NCBI GenBank assembly: GCA_046728155.1
Contig: JBKPDY010000016.1
Coordinates: 1 to 64,000, forward strand
Length of the DNA: 64,000 nucleotides
Source of the DNA: CAWDLX01 sp046728155
GTDB taxonomy: Bacteria > Actinomycetota > Actinomycetes > Mycobacteriales > Micromonosporaceae
Reading direction: 5' to 3'
The translations under genes and the position numbers were made by a program. Below the pieces are notes generated by a model. It was not told the DNA's origin, did not search any database, and was given only the letters and a program-made list of their open reading frames with translations. Shown piece after piece: positions 8,660 to 18,361 of the stretch; within the stretch, counting starts at the first letter, position 1, and the number at the start of each line of letters is the position of its first letter.

Positions 8660-9016
8660 CCCATGTCTTTGCTGGTAGCGAGGCCTTGGGCGGCTCGACG
8701 GCAACCCGCCTCGCCCCGTTGTTGATCTAAGATCCCACGGGTGGAGTGAGACCCTGCGCCGGCCCGGGACGTCGGCGGCCCGAGCATGAGCCCAACTCCA
8801 CACTGCTCAGTGAACGTATGCCGGACCCGCACCCACTCGGCCTTCGCGTCGACGTTCAGGAGCTGAAGCGCGGAGGCACCCGAAGGTCGTAACCAGGACG
8901 AGACCCTGAACCGCTCTAGCTGGCACTCGCTCGACAAGATCGAAGACCTGCGCAACAACCGCCCCGAGAACGCCGTCCGCTCTCGCGTGTCGGCATGCGT
9001 AAGCACGCGCTCGGCG
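8660..9016. other. Intergenic region downstream of tRNA-Gly, no gene seen
   Basis: About 357 bases between tRNA-Gly and the convergent GH5 gene. The open frames are not protein-like. No copy of the tRNA 3' end, integrase fragment or hairpin with a T-tract was found, so there is no evidence for an attachment site here. Confidence 0.5.
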
Positions 9017-10081
9017 TTAGCCGTAGACTGTGGCTTGGCGAGCCGTCGAGCCGATCCCGTTGGGCCCGTGGAAAATTCGGTTGCCCCACCATGTCATCTT
9101 GTTGGGATTGAAGTTGCTCACGATGTCGAGGTAGCCGAGGTCGCCCTGGTTGCCGCTCCACGACCAGCCCAGGTACCCCAGTCGTTGCGTCTGTGCTATC
9201 GACATCATCGTGTCCTCGTCCGGGTCACCATCGGAGTGCAGATGGCTGAACTCACCGATCACGATGGGCAATGCCGCGTTCACATACCAAGCAAGGTAGT
9301 CACGCACCTTCGCCGCAGTGGTGAACGCACCATACATGTGGATGGAGAAGATAAGGTTCCGCTCAGGGTCCCCATCGAAGATCGCGGCCGCATTGTCGCG
9401 CATGGTGAAAGACCGGTCCTGGCCCCAGTCGGGCGCGCCCACCATAAGCGTGTGGCGAAAGCCGGCCTTGCGGAGCCGGCCGATCGATGCCGCAGTCTCG
9501 GTCGGCCACCGGCCGGCGTTGTCCATCACATAGGGCTCATTGGCTACATCTAGAATGACGTACTTCTCCTGGCCAGTGAGCACTCTCTGAATGCTGATCC
9601 AGTAGTCAACCGCCTGCGCCTGGGTAATGGCCTTGGACCTGTCGCCGAAGCCGGTCGTGTCGGTGACCTCGAGCACGCAGACGAGCCGGTAACGTCTGCA
9701 TAGCGAGATCACTTTCGCGACGTCGGCCGCGTCGTTTCGCTTAAGAATCGCACCGGTGGACAGTTCGATGCGTACCGTGTTGGCACCGAGGCGCTTCATC
9801 GCCGCGAGCGCGCCCGCGGTCCGGTCCGGGTAGATCGCGTGCATGTGGCTCACGCCGCGCATGACGAAGTTGTTGCCGTTCGCATCCAGCAGGCGCCTGT
9901 CGCGGACGACGAACGACGTCAAGGGCGGCGGAGCCGGAGCGCGCTTCCGCATTCCGACGTGGACATCGACCATGGCGGACGTGTCGGCTGCGAGGGCTAG
10001 GACACATGCGAGGGCGGCAACAATCACGCCGGCTGCCACCGCTCCTGCCCGCATCCCCTGCCTGTGGATCAGCGGCCGCAC
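9017..10081 (-). CDS. Secreted glycoside hydrolase family 5 (beta-mannanase-like)
   Basis: A 354-residue protein with a basic N-terminus and a hydrophobic stretch at about 13-35, consistent with a signal peptide or signal anchor. The GH5 TIM barrel follows: GVSHMHAIYPD near 76, the acid/base E182 in DVANEPY, FSIHMYG near 245, the nucleophile E277 in VIGEFSH, and LGWSWSGN near 315. These resemble the subfamily of bacterial endo-1,4-beta-mannanases. The predicted role is extracellular cleavage of mannan-type polysaccharide. It stands alone, with no sugar transporter or carbohydrate-binding module beside it. Confidence 0.85.
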   Translation of the reverse strand: MRPLIHRQGMRAGAVAAGVIVAALACVLALAADTSAMVDVHVGMRKRAPAPPPLTSFVVRDRRLLDANGNNFVMRGVSHMHAIYPDRTAGALAAMKRLGANTVRIELSTGAILKRNDAADVAKVISLCRRYRLVCVLEVTDTTGFGDRSKAITQAQAVDYWISIQRVLTGQEKYVILDVANEPYVMDNAGRWPTETAASIGRLRKAGFRHTLMVGAPDWGQDRSFTMRDNAAAIFDGDPERNLIFSIHMYGAFTTAAKVRDYLAWYVNAALPIVIGEFSHLHSDGDPDEDTMMSIAQTQRLGYLGWSWSGNQGDLGYLDIVSNFNPNKMTWWGNRIFHGPNGIGSTARQATVYG

Positions 10082-10506
10082 CTTGCAACGCTAAACCTAC
10101 CGCCGACGCGGTGCCCCGAGTTTGTCAAGGCGGCCCGCTGCGCCGGCCGCGAGCAGCCAGCGGCGGGAGAGTAAGGCATAGGCTATCGGTCCCGGACCGC
10201 CATGGTTCTCGACGGTGTCGACGCGCCCGAGCTGGTGGCCAGGATCGACGGGACTCGCGGTCCACGTCGTCATCGTCATCTACGACCGGGCGCCCGATGG
10301 ACAACGGGTCGAGGCACCGCCCGCCTCCACGATGGCGTTTGACAGCCGTCCGCATGCCACGCCGCGCCGAGTCGCAAGACGTCCCCGCGACCTCATCCTC
10401 GTCACTGCTGTGCCCGTCGGCGACGCCACGGCGGTGGTCGGGCTGCCGGCGCCCGCTGTGCATCCAAGCGATTCGATACGATCTGATGGCGTCAATGCGT
10501 TCATCG
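10082..10506. other. Intergenic region, no convincing gene
   Basis: About 425 bases between the GH5 gene and the ABC permease. Several open frames cross it in both directions, but none has recognisable motifs, a good SD or codon pattern like its neighbours. It may hold decayed coding sequence; nothing definite is seen. Confidence 0.4.
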
Positions 10507-11507
10507 TCAGGCGAGGCGTCGGCGAGTCCACCAGAAACAGAACCCGGCCAGCAGCACAGCTGCGGCGACGAAGATGCCGGTCTCGGCGAACTGCAGGGGC
10601 CAGAAGTGGCTGGCGGGCTGATAGATGAGGTCCTGTCGTAGGCCGAGGCGGCCGATCCAGTCCAAACAGACGTCGGCTCCCTGATTCTGACCGCAGTACC
10701 GGGGGTCGGCGGGTCCAGCGAAGATCTGCCCAGCGGTGGTAATGCTGGTATTGGTCAGCACCCAGGCGCCGTGCGGGGTGACGCCGCCGACGACCTCCAT
10801 CGAGCCCTGCGGGTTGACCATGAGATCCTGAATGCGGCTGAGGTCCAGTGGCGACGTGCTGTGTACGGCAGGGGCGAGGTGGGCGCGTATCCACAGCGGC
10901 ATCGAGACGACGGCGGCGACGTAGATAGCAAGCGTGGCAGCCATCGCGGGGACGGTGCGACGGATCAGCATGCCCATCATGACACCGAGGGCGAAGGCGA
11001 GCAGCGCGTAGCCGATCGGGACAATGCCCCGGCCGCCGTAGACCAACGGAGTGGTGCGGTCAGCGTTGGCGTAGTCGATGTGGTCCGCCCACGCGCTGAC
11101 TCCCCAACTGAGTAATCCGACGCTCGCCGCTGATGCACCGCCGACGATAGCGAGTTTGGTAGCCAGCCATCGGGTTCTGGTGATCGACTGGTTCCAGACC
11201 AAACGATGGGTGCCGGCTTCCAGTTCCCTCGCGATCAGGGGTGCACCCCAGAAGATCCCGATCAATGGGGGCACGACATACATCAGCGCGAGGGAGAAGT
11301 AGTAGACCTTGTCGGCGATGCCCTGCTGGACCTCGTCGATGAAATTGTTGACCGCCGGACCGCAGTTGGTGTGACAGGAGGCCGCGCCGCTGGAGATCCA
11401 CAGGTCAGCGAGGTTGCGCCCGGCGATCGCGAGGACGACGGCGACAACGGCGAGGGACCCGATGGTGATCCAGGTCTGGGTACGGAACTGGCGCCAGGTA
11501 AACCAGG

Positions 11508-11511
<4 letters not shown>
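10507..11511 (-). CDS. ABC transporter permease (ABC-2 type, YtrA-linked cassette)
   Basis: A 334-residue membrane protein with about six helices. A large extracytoplasmic segment follows the first helix and contains the cysteines of ASCHTNCGP. The MTWFTWRQFR start and the TRTRWLATKL motif are typical of actinobacterial ABC-2 permeases in GntR-controlled cassettes. Its ATG overlaps the ATPase stop (ATGA), so the two are translationally coupled and should form one exporter. The substrate is unknown; such cassettes often respond to cell-envelope stress. Confidence 0.88.
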
Positions 11512-12400
<889 letters not shown>

Positions 12401-12404
<4 letters not shown>

Positions 12405-12790
12405 GCGGTCTCCTCTATCAGGGTACGGAATGTGGTCACGAACAAGGCCTCGATGCTCTCGGCGTTCAGCCCGGCCGCCCGTGCCTTGCCGAACCAGGCC
12501 TGCAGCTCCTGGCGGAGCGGACCGTGCGCGGCGAGCGACTCGTCGGTCAGGGTGCGGGTGACAAAAGTGCCAACACCCGGCCGGGGAGTGACGAGGCCCT
12601 CGTATTCGAGTTCCCGGTAGGCCTTCAGCACCGTATTCGGATTGATCGCCACCTTCGCGACGACGTCCTTGACTGTCGGTAGCTGGTCGCCCTCAGCCAG
12701 CAGGCCCAGCCGCATGGCCTGGCGGACCTGCTGTATCAGCTGCATGTACGGGGCGACGCCGGAGCGGCCGTCCAGGTGGAACTCGATCAC
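12401..12790 (-). CDS. GntR-family (YtrA subfamily) transcriptional regulator
   Basis: A 129-residue regulator. The N-terminal winged helix contains GDQLPTVKDVVAKVAINPNTVLKAY-type features (recognition segment INPNTVLKAYREL near 48-60) and GVGTFV at the wing. The short C-terminus, with no ligand domain, marks the YtrA subfamily, which represses its own ABC transporter operon. It starts at GTG with little SD. A strong promoter lies 30-60 bases upstream, and its stop overlaps the ATPase start. Confidence 0.9.
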
Positions 12791-12821
12791 CGCTCAACAC
12801 CCATTCATCTAGGTTGTTAGC

Positions 12822-12851
12822 ACTATAGGCACACGTGCAACCACAGGTCAA
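12822..12851 (-). promoter_or_regulatory. Promoter and possible operator of the GntR-ABC operon
   Basis: On the minus strand TTGACC (12851-12846) and TATAGT (12827-12822) are 18 bases apart, a good vegetative promoter. Immediately downstream is CTAACAACCTAG, an imperfect inverted repeat that could be the operator of the encoded YtrA-type regulator. The promoter is clear; the operator is a guess. Confidence 0.6.
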
Positions 12852-13146
12852 GCCGTGCACATGAAATGCAGTGACAGGTTTTCCGGCCCGGCTGTCCTGC
12901 ACGTCTCCGACGGCCTCGCCGAGGATCAGCGGATGGAGGCTCGACGCGGCAAATACGCGGCCGGCACACCGCGGTCAAGGCCGCCGGCGCCGTCCGGTTG
13001 CCGCAGCTAAAGCCGACGCTCGGCGAGACTGCGCTTATGTACGGAAACGATCTTCATGCCATGTATACAACCGGTGCAAGACGGACCAATTCGGCCCCAC
13101 GCCCGTGCCGGGTCGGCCGGATACCGTCCGCGTCGGCGCGTACGCT
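12852..13146. other. Upstream region of acetate kinase gene
   Basis: About 295 bases between the GntR promoter and the acetate kinase start. The acetate kinase frame stays open through it, but this extension has no family resemblance and is treated as non-coding. No riboswitch or clear promoter is seen. Confidence 0.4.
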
Positions 13147-14289
13147 ATGCCGATCTTGGTTCTTGTGCTCAACAGCGGCTCGTCGACGCTGAAGTACCGC
13201 GTCGTCGATACCGTCGCGCCTGCGGACGGAAACCGCGGGATCGTCGAGCGTATCGGCCAGCCCGGCTCGGTTCCCGATCACGCTGCCGCGTTGGCCGAGG
13301 TCTTTGCGCAGATTCCGGCCGCGACGCAGCTCAGCGCGGTCGGGCATCGGGTCGTCCACGGCGGCAGTCGGTTCACCGGCCCGACGGTGATCGACGACGA
13401 TGTCGTGCGGACGCTCAAAGATCTCGTGCCGCTGGCACCACTGCACAATCCGGGTGCCATCGCCGGGATCGAGGCGTCCCGGGCGCGCCGGCCCGACCTG
13501 CCCCAGGTCGCCGTCTTCGACACATCGTTCCACCTCACACTGTCGCCGGTGGCGGCGACGTACGCCATCGACCGCTCGCTCGCCACCGAGCTCGGGATCC
13601 GCCGGTACGGCTTCCACGGCACCTCGCACCGGTATGTCTCCGAGCGGACGGCCGATCTGCTGGGCCGACCACTTGCCGACCTGAATCTGATCGTGCTGCA
13701 CCTGGGCAACGGCGCAAGCGCGACCGCGGTCGCCGGCGGGCGGAGCGTCGCGACGTCGATGGGCTTCACGCCGTTGGAGGGCCTCGTGATGGGCACCCGG
13801 GGCGGGGACATCGACCCGGGTGTCCTGCTCCACATGCAGCGTACCCTGCAGTTCAGTACCGCCCAGCTCGACGACCTGCTGAACCACCACAGTGGACTAT
13901 CAGGTCTCTGTGGCGACATCGATATGCGCGCGGTACTGGACCGGCGGGATGCCGGCGACCCCGACGCCGCGCTCGCCGTCGACGTGTACTGCCACCGAAT
14001 CCGTACCTATGTCGGCGCCTATCACGCCGTCCTCGGCCGGCTCGACGCGATCACCTTCACGGCCGGAGTCGGTGAGAACGCCGCAGCCGTCAGGGCGGAG
14101 AGTGTGAGCGGTCTGCAGATGTGGGGCATCGCCATCGACCCGGACCGCAACAAGGGCGATGGTGCGCGGATCATCTCCCCGGACGATTCGCGGGTGACAG
14201 TCTGCGTGATACCCACTGACGAGGAACTCGCCATCGCCGGCGAGGTAGCGGGACTTTTCTCGTCGGTCGTCTCCGAGGACGGCCCCTAG
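13147..14289 (+). CDS. ackA: Acetate kinase
   Basis: A 380-residue member of the ASKHA fold that interconverts acetate + ATP and acetyl phosphate + ADP. Family motifs are present: LNSGSSTLKY near the start, GHRVVHGG, FDTSFH, RYGFHGTSHRYV, HLGNGASATAV, MGTRGGDIDPGV and FTAGVGENAA near the end. The ATG at 13147 fits the family N-terminus; SD support is weak. The length is slightly below the usual ~395-400. No phosphotransacetylase or phosphoketolase gene lies nearby. Its TAG stop lies inside CTAG, so it overlaps the stop of the convergent gene by four bases. Confidence 0.94.
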   Translation: MPILVLVLNSGSSTLKYRVVDTVAPADGNRGIVERIGQPGSVPDHAAALAEVFAQIPAATQLSAVGHRVVHGGSRFTGPTVIDDDVVRTLKDLVPLAPLHNPGAIAGIEASRARRPDLPQVAVFDTSFHLTLSPVAATYAIDRSLATELGIRRYGFHGTSHRYVSERTADLLGRPLADLNLIVLHLGNGASATAVAGGRSVATSMGFTPLEGLVMGTRGGDIDPGVLLHMQRTLQFSTAQLDDLLNHHSGLSGLCGDIDMRAVLDRRDAGDPDAALAVDVYCHRIRTYVGAYHAVLGRLDAITFTAGVGENAAAVRAESVSGLQMWGIAIDPDRNKGDGARIISPDDSRVTVCVIPTDEELAIAGEVAGLFSSVVSEDGP

Positions 14290-14915
14290 GCGGCGCCCGT
14301 GCCGTTCTTGCGTCGCCACCACGGAGCGGCCTCTTCCTCCTGCGACGGCATCTCCTTGGTGGGTTGCAGCAACGGGCGGAGGGCCGGCATCGGACGGGTC
14401 GGCTCCAGGACGCCGCCGGAGTCGACCGGGGGCGCATCCACGTCGTCGTCGAAGAAGTCGTGGAACAGGTGGCGCGGCGCGGGCAGGTCGAACGCGCCCC
14501 GCTCGACCTCGGCGATTCCGGGCAGGTCGGCGCCGCCGACCACCTCGTCCAGGGTCGCCTCCACCGCCGCGAGGCGTTCCTGGAACTCGCGCGAGGCGAC
14601 CTGAAGCGCCGCGGCGGCCTCGTCGGCCTCCCTCGCCTTGGCGATCAGACGCTGGACCCGTTGACGGGTGCCAAGATTCGTTGAGTTCGCGATCTGAGTG
14701 AGAGTGTGCCCGGCGGCGGACAGGTCGGCGAGCGCCCGGCCGCGTTCGCGCTTGATCGACGCGACGACCGCGTCGTAGAGCACCTGCTCGCGGGTGAGCG
14801 CGGTGTAGCGGAACAGCGGGTCAGGCTCCGCGAGGTGGTAGCCGCACAGGTTGTGCAGGACCGCCTCGACCTCTTCTGGCTCGGCGGTAACGCCGAGCGT
14901 GCTCCTGTCGATCAT
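14286..14915 (-). CDS. Conserved hypothetical protein with helix-turn-helix-like segment
   Basis: A 209-residue protein with a start at ATG 14915, 7 bases after GAGGAG. Residues about 55-95 (ALADLSAAGHTLTQIANS onward) resemble a helix-turn-helix. A helical Ala/Glu-rich region follows that may form a coiled coil, then an acidic Pro-rich tail ending in a tryptophan pair and basic residues. It may bind DNA; no specific family is recognised. It converges with ackA with a 4-base overlap of stops. Confidence 0.7.
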   Translation of the reverse strand: MIDRSTLGVTAEPEEVEAVLHNLCGYHLAEPDPLFRYTALTREQVLYDAVVASIKRERGRALADLSAAGHTLTQIANSTNLGTRQRVQRLIAKAREADEAAAALQVASREFQERLAAVEATLDEVVGGADLPGIAEVERGAFDLPAPRHLFHDFFDDDVDAPPVDSGGVLEPTRPMPALRPLLQPTKEMPSQEEEAAPWWRRKNGTGAA

Positions 14916-15071
14916 CGTTGCTCCTCGTCCCGCGGCCGAACCGGTTGACCCGTCCGTGTCCGGCCATCCGCATGGCGCAGTCTGCGCTTGATCCGGCGCT
15001 GGGACGGCGAGCGACACGGCTGAGTTTTTCGCCTGGGCTGAAATCTACCGTCACGGCCACCGGTCGCCGCC

Positions 15072-15749
15072 TTACCGCCGCTGCCAAAGATCGCGAAGCC
15101 AGGCGACGCCCTCACCGAGCCACGCATTGTGGAGCAGGTACGACACGCCGACGACCGTCAGGAACAGTCCTGTGATGAAGTGGGCCCAGCGGGCATGGGG
15201 CCGCCGGCGACCCCACATCCCCTCGATCACGACGCGGCTCGCCAGCCTGAGCACCGCGAAGACGATCGCGCCGACGGCGACGACGACGAGCAGGTCGATC
15301 AGCGGCGGTACGGCACGGCCGGCGCCTCCCGCCGCCGCCCAGACGCCCCAGCCGCAGAAGAGCACCACCAGACCAGTGGCGGTGAACCCCCAGCCGTCGA
15401 ACAGCATGCGGCGTGAGGCGACGCCCGATCGCTGCCATGAGACGTGGGGCATCGGTGGCCGCGGTCTGTCGAGCCGATCCCGTTCGGCGCGACCGCTCAT
15501 CGCCCGTCGACCCAACTCGCGAAAGTCGACCGCGCGCCATCGGCGGCGTGGCATCGGCTCGAACTCCGTCTGCTCGGCGGCCGGCGGCACCGCCGCGCGG
15601 CCGTACATCGGCAGCGGCGAGGTCGGTTCTGTCGGCGAGCCCCAAGGGTCGACCGGGGGATGCATGGGCGGCTCCGGATGCGGGTTCCACCGCCGAGGGT
15701 AGCTATCGATGTCGCCCTCCGGCACCCAGGCGTCGGCGACTGTGCTCAC
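15072..15749 (-). CDS. Membrane protein of unknown function
   Basis: A 225-residue protein: about 110 polar, Pro/Arg-rich residues, then three predicted transmembrane helices (about 120-140, 150-172 and 192-210). The GTG start at 15749 has GGAGG 8 bases upstream. This start region is the last of three tandem 37-bp copies that each carry an SD and a GTG (see the repeat at 15732-15842). No family is recognised. Confidence 0.75.
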   Translation of the reverse strand: MSTVADAWVPEGDIDSYPRRWNPHPEPPMHPPVDPWGSPTEPTSPLPMYGRAAVPPAAEQTEFEPMPRRRWRAVDFRELGRRAMSGRAERDRLDRPRPPMPHVSWQRSGVASRRMLFDGWGFTATGLVVLFCGWGVWAAAGGAGRAVPPLIDLLVVVAVGAIVFAVLRLASRVVIEGMWGRRRPHARWAHFITGLFLTVVGVSYLLHNAWLGEGVAWLRDLWQRR

Positions 15750-15842
15750 CTGATTCGCCTCCGCGGGCGTCGGCGACTGTGGTCACCTGATTCGCCTCCG
15801 CAGGCGTCGGCGACGGGGCTCACCTGATTCGCCTCCGCGGGC
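15732..15842. repeat. Three tandem 37-bp repeats carrying SD and start codon
   Basis: Units at 15732-15768, 15769-15805 and 15806-15842 are nearly identical. On the minus strand each contains GGAGGCGAATCAGGTGA, that is an SD, a GTG and the first codons of the gene at 15072-15749. Only the leftmost copy is in frame with that gene. The period is not a multiple of three, so the upstream two GTGs open short out-of-frame ORFs; the first of these ends at a TGA overlapping the real GTG. Confidence 0.9.
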
Positions 15843-15888
15843 GGCGAATTCGTTCGCTCATCGGGCCCTGACCGGGTAGGACGGAGGC

Positions 15889-17112
15889 GTGAGCGATGAC
15901 ATCACGATCGAGGTACCGACCGAGGCCGACTGGCCCGATTTCAGCCGACTGCTCGCCACGGCGTTCCACGAGGTGATGGAGGACGAGGTCCGCGACCGCG
16001 AGAAGCTCGTGTACCAGCCGGAGCGGTGCCTCGTTGCGCGCCGTGACGGCCAGATCGTCGGCACTGCCGGCATCGTGACCCGGCAGCTGGCCGTCCCCGG
16101 CGCCGTGGTTCCGACCGGACACGTGACGTTCGTCGCGGTCGCGGCAACCGCCCGACGGCAGGGAGTGCTCACCCGCTTCATGCGGCAGCAGTTCGCCGAC
16201 ATGCGTGCGGCCGGCGAGCCGATCGCGATTCTGTGGGCCAGCGAGGGACGGATCTATCAACGCTTCGGGTACGGCCAAGCGGTCCGCAAGCTGGCCTTGT
16301 CGATCGACACCCGTGAGGTTCGGATCACCGCCGACGCGTCCGGCGGTCGCCTCCGGGACGGCAGTACGGCCGACTTTCGCGATGCGATCGCCAAGGTCTA
16401 CGACCAGCTCTACCCCGCGCGGCCGGGCTGGTCGGAGCGGCGGCCGCGAGACTGGGACTACCGCCTTGGCGATCCGCCGTCGAGTCGCCATGGCAGCACG
16501 GAACTGCGCGTCCTCCTGCACGAGACCGAGGCCGGGCCGGACGGATACGCACTATGGTCCGGACACGAGGACTGGAGCACAAGCGGTCCCAACGGCACGG
16601 TCAACATCCGTGAGATCGCGGCGACCGCCCCGGCTGCGTACGCCGCGCTCTGGAACCACCTGCTCTCGATGGACCTCACCCGGTCGACCAACTGGTACAT
16701 CGCCGGCGTGCACGATCCACTGCCCTACATGGTCAACGAGCCACGCCGGCTCGGCGCTACAGCGGGCGACGCGATCTGGCTCCGGGTGCTGGACGTCCCG
16801 GCGGCGCTGGCCGCGCGGCGGTACACCGCGCCGGTCGACATCGTCCTCGACGTGCTGGACGGCGTCATCAGCGAGAACAACGGCCGGTTCCGGCTCTCTG
16901 GCTCGCCGGATACCGCCTCCTGCCGGCCAACCACGGAACCCGCCGACCTGAGCTGCACGGTCGGCGCGCTCGGAGCGGCGTACCTGGGCGGCGCGCCGTT
17001 GTCGACGCTTGCCGATGCCGGCCTGGTCCGGGAGCTGCACCCAGGGGCACTCGCCGTGGCGAGCAGCGCGTTCGGCTGGCACCGCTCACCGTCCGCTCTC
17101 GAGGCCATATGA
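15889..17112 (+). CDS. Eis-like GNAT acetyltransferase
   Basis: A 407-residue protein with the three-part architecture of the Eis family: an N-terminal GNAT domain with acetyl-CoA loop ATARRQGVLTRFM (near 84-96) and IYQRFGYG (near 122-129), a second degenerate GNAT-like domain, and a C-terminal sterol-carrier-like domain from about 300. Eis proteins acetylate amines, including aminoglycosides and lysines. The substrate here is unknown. It starts at GTG with GGAGG too close to act as a normal SD, so a leaderless transcript is possible. Confidence 0.88.
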   Translation: MSDDITIEVPTEADWPDFSRLLATAFHEVMEDEVRDREKLVYQPERCLVARRDGQIVGTAGIVTRQLAVPGAVVPTGHVTFVAVAATARRQGVLTRFMRQQFADMRAAGEPIAILWASEGRIYQRFGYGQAVRKLALSIDTREVRITADASGGRLRDGSTADFRDAIAKVYDQLYPARPGWSERRPRDWDYRLGDPPSSRHGSTELRVLLHETEAGPDGYALWSGHEDWSTSGPNGTVNIREIAATAPAAYAALWNHLLSMDLTRSTNWYIAGVHDPLPYMVNEPRRLGATAGDAIWLRVLDVPAALAARRYTAPVDIVLDVLDGVISENNGRFRLSGSPDTASCRPTTEPADLSCTVGALGAAYLGGAPLSTLADAGLVRELHPGALAVASSAFGWHRSPSALEAI

Positions 17113-17137
17113 GTTCAGCTGATATAGCCTCGGCGGC

Positions 17138-17443
17138 ATGGAGCGCTCCGGAGCCGACCAGAGCCGCCGCCGGCGAAGAGTACGCCGTGTGCCCGACGCC
17201 GATACCGAGCCGGGGGCGGTGATCTCGGACGTCGCCGACGTGGGGCCGGCTGACTTCGGCGTCGTCGACACCGAGGCCGTCTCGGAGCGGAATCTTCGCG
17301 GCCTCATCGGCGGCGGCTCCTCCCAGGTGAAGCCGACAGTGGCGATGCGGGCGCGGGACGCGGCCCGCCCAAGGGATCGGGACCTGGCGGCCGCGGAGGC
17401 GGAGCTCGTCGTCATCCGTCGCAATTGGACGCCCCGCGACTGA
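17138..17443 (+). CDS. Small conserved hypothetical protein
   Basis: A 101-residue soluble protein. An Arg-rich N-terminus precedes an acidic middle and a C-terminal part with LRGLIGGGSSQV and AMRARDAARP, segments that look like a defined small fold. It starts 25 bases after the Eis-like gene on the same strand and may share its transcript. No function can be assigned. Confidence 0.65.
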   Translation: MERSGADQSRRRRRVRRVPDADTEPGAVISDVADVGPADFGVVDTEAVSERNLRGLIGGGSSQVKPTVAMRARDAARPRDRDLAAAEAELVVIRRNWTPRD

Positions 17444-17482
17444 GTCGAGGCGCCCTGGCGTCGTCCGGGCACAACGGCGGCG

Positions 17483-18361
17483 TCACACCAGCGGGCCGAG
17501 TAGATCCCCGTCGGTGGCCACACGCGCCAGAACCTCGTCCGGCAGCATCGGGCGTACTGTGCCAGCCTCGACCTCGGCCCAGGTGACCGGCGCCGAGACG
17601 TGTGGCTGAGGGGTCGCGCGCAGTGAGTACGCGGAGACGGTCGTCTTCGCCGCGACGTTCTGGCTCCAGTCGAAGAACACCTTGCCGGGCCGCAGTTTCT
17701 TGGTCATCTTCGCGGTCACCAGTTCCGGCAGCGCGGATTCAAGATCGTCGGCCACCCGGTGGGCGTAGGCGGTGACCTCTTCAGAGGTCTGCGTGCCCGG
17801 CAGCCGGCACAGCAACTGCATGCCCTTCTTGCCCGACGTCTTGGCGAACACCCGTAGTCCGTCCAGCTCGAGACGGTGGCGGGCGGCGACGGCCACCAGA
17901 CAGCACTCGGGCAGGCCGGCGGGCGGGCCGGGGTCCAGATCCGCCACGAGCAGATCGGGGTTCACCGGCGTACTCCCATCGAGCCTCCACTGTGGAGTGT
18001 GGAGTTCGATCGCGGCCATATTGGCCAGCCACGCGAGGGTCGCCACCTCGTCGACCACGATGAAATCCAGGGTTTCTCGGCCCGACGCGGATCCCGGCAC
18101 GGGCAGACGCTCCCGACGTACCCACGACGGAGTCCCGCCCGGGGCGTTCTTCTCGAAGAAGCTCGCCGCCTCGACGCCGTTCGGGTAGCGGATGCGGGTG
18201 AGCGGCCGGTCCCGCAGATGCGGGAGGAGCACGTCTGCCATCCGTACGTAGTAGTCGATGACCTCACCCTTGGTGAACCCGGTCGCCGGGTACATCACCT
18301 TGTCCAAGTTGGACAGTTCGAGCTCGCGCCCCGCGATGTGAACGAGCACCCGATCATTCAT
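17483..18361 (-). CDS. NHEJ polymerase/primase (LigD PolDom), stand-alone
   Basis: A 292-residue archaeo-eukaryotic primase-type polymerase matching the polymerase domain of LigD. Features are LSNLDKVMYPATGFTKGE near the start, ELHTPQWR, the metal-binding DLDPG (near 145) and KTSGKKGMQL. It fills gaps and adds ribonucleotides during non-homologous end joining. In Mycobacterium this domain is fused to ligase and nuclease domains; here it is separate. It overlaps the end of the ligase gene by 8 bases, so the two are co-expressed, and ku is divergently placed nearby. Confidence 0.93.
   Translation of the reverse strand: MNDRVLVHIAGRELELSNLDKVMYPATGFTKGEVIDYYVRMADVLLPHLRDRPLTRIRYPNGVEAASFFEKNAPGGTPSWVRRERLPVPGSASGRETLDFIVVDEVATLAWLANMAAIELHTPQWRLDGSTPVNPDLLVADLDPGPPAGLPECCLVAVAARHRLELDGLRVFAKTSGKKGMQLLCRLPGTQTSEEVTAYAHRVADDLESALPELVTAKMTKKLRPGKVFFDWSQNVAAKTTVSAYSLRATPQPHVSAPVTWAEVEAGTVRPMLPDEVLARVATDGDLLGPLV

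Noticed and set aside
8283..8660. Open frame on the minus strand across both tRNAs
   Set aside because: It translates tRNA-Gly and tRNA-Pro sequence and is a known type of false gene call.
8586..9016. Possible integration site at tRNA-Gly
   Set aside because: No duplicated tRNA 3' end, integrase or mobile genes follow; the neighbouring genes look native.
15732..15842. Tandem repeats considered as a CRISPR array
   Set aside because: Units are directly adjacent with no spacers, and no cas genes are present. The same holds for the repeats at 19542, 25727 and 62734.
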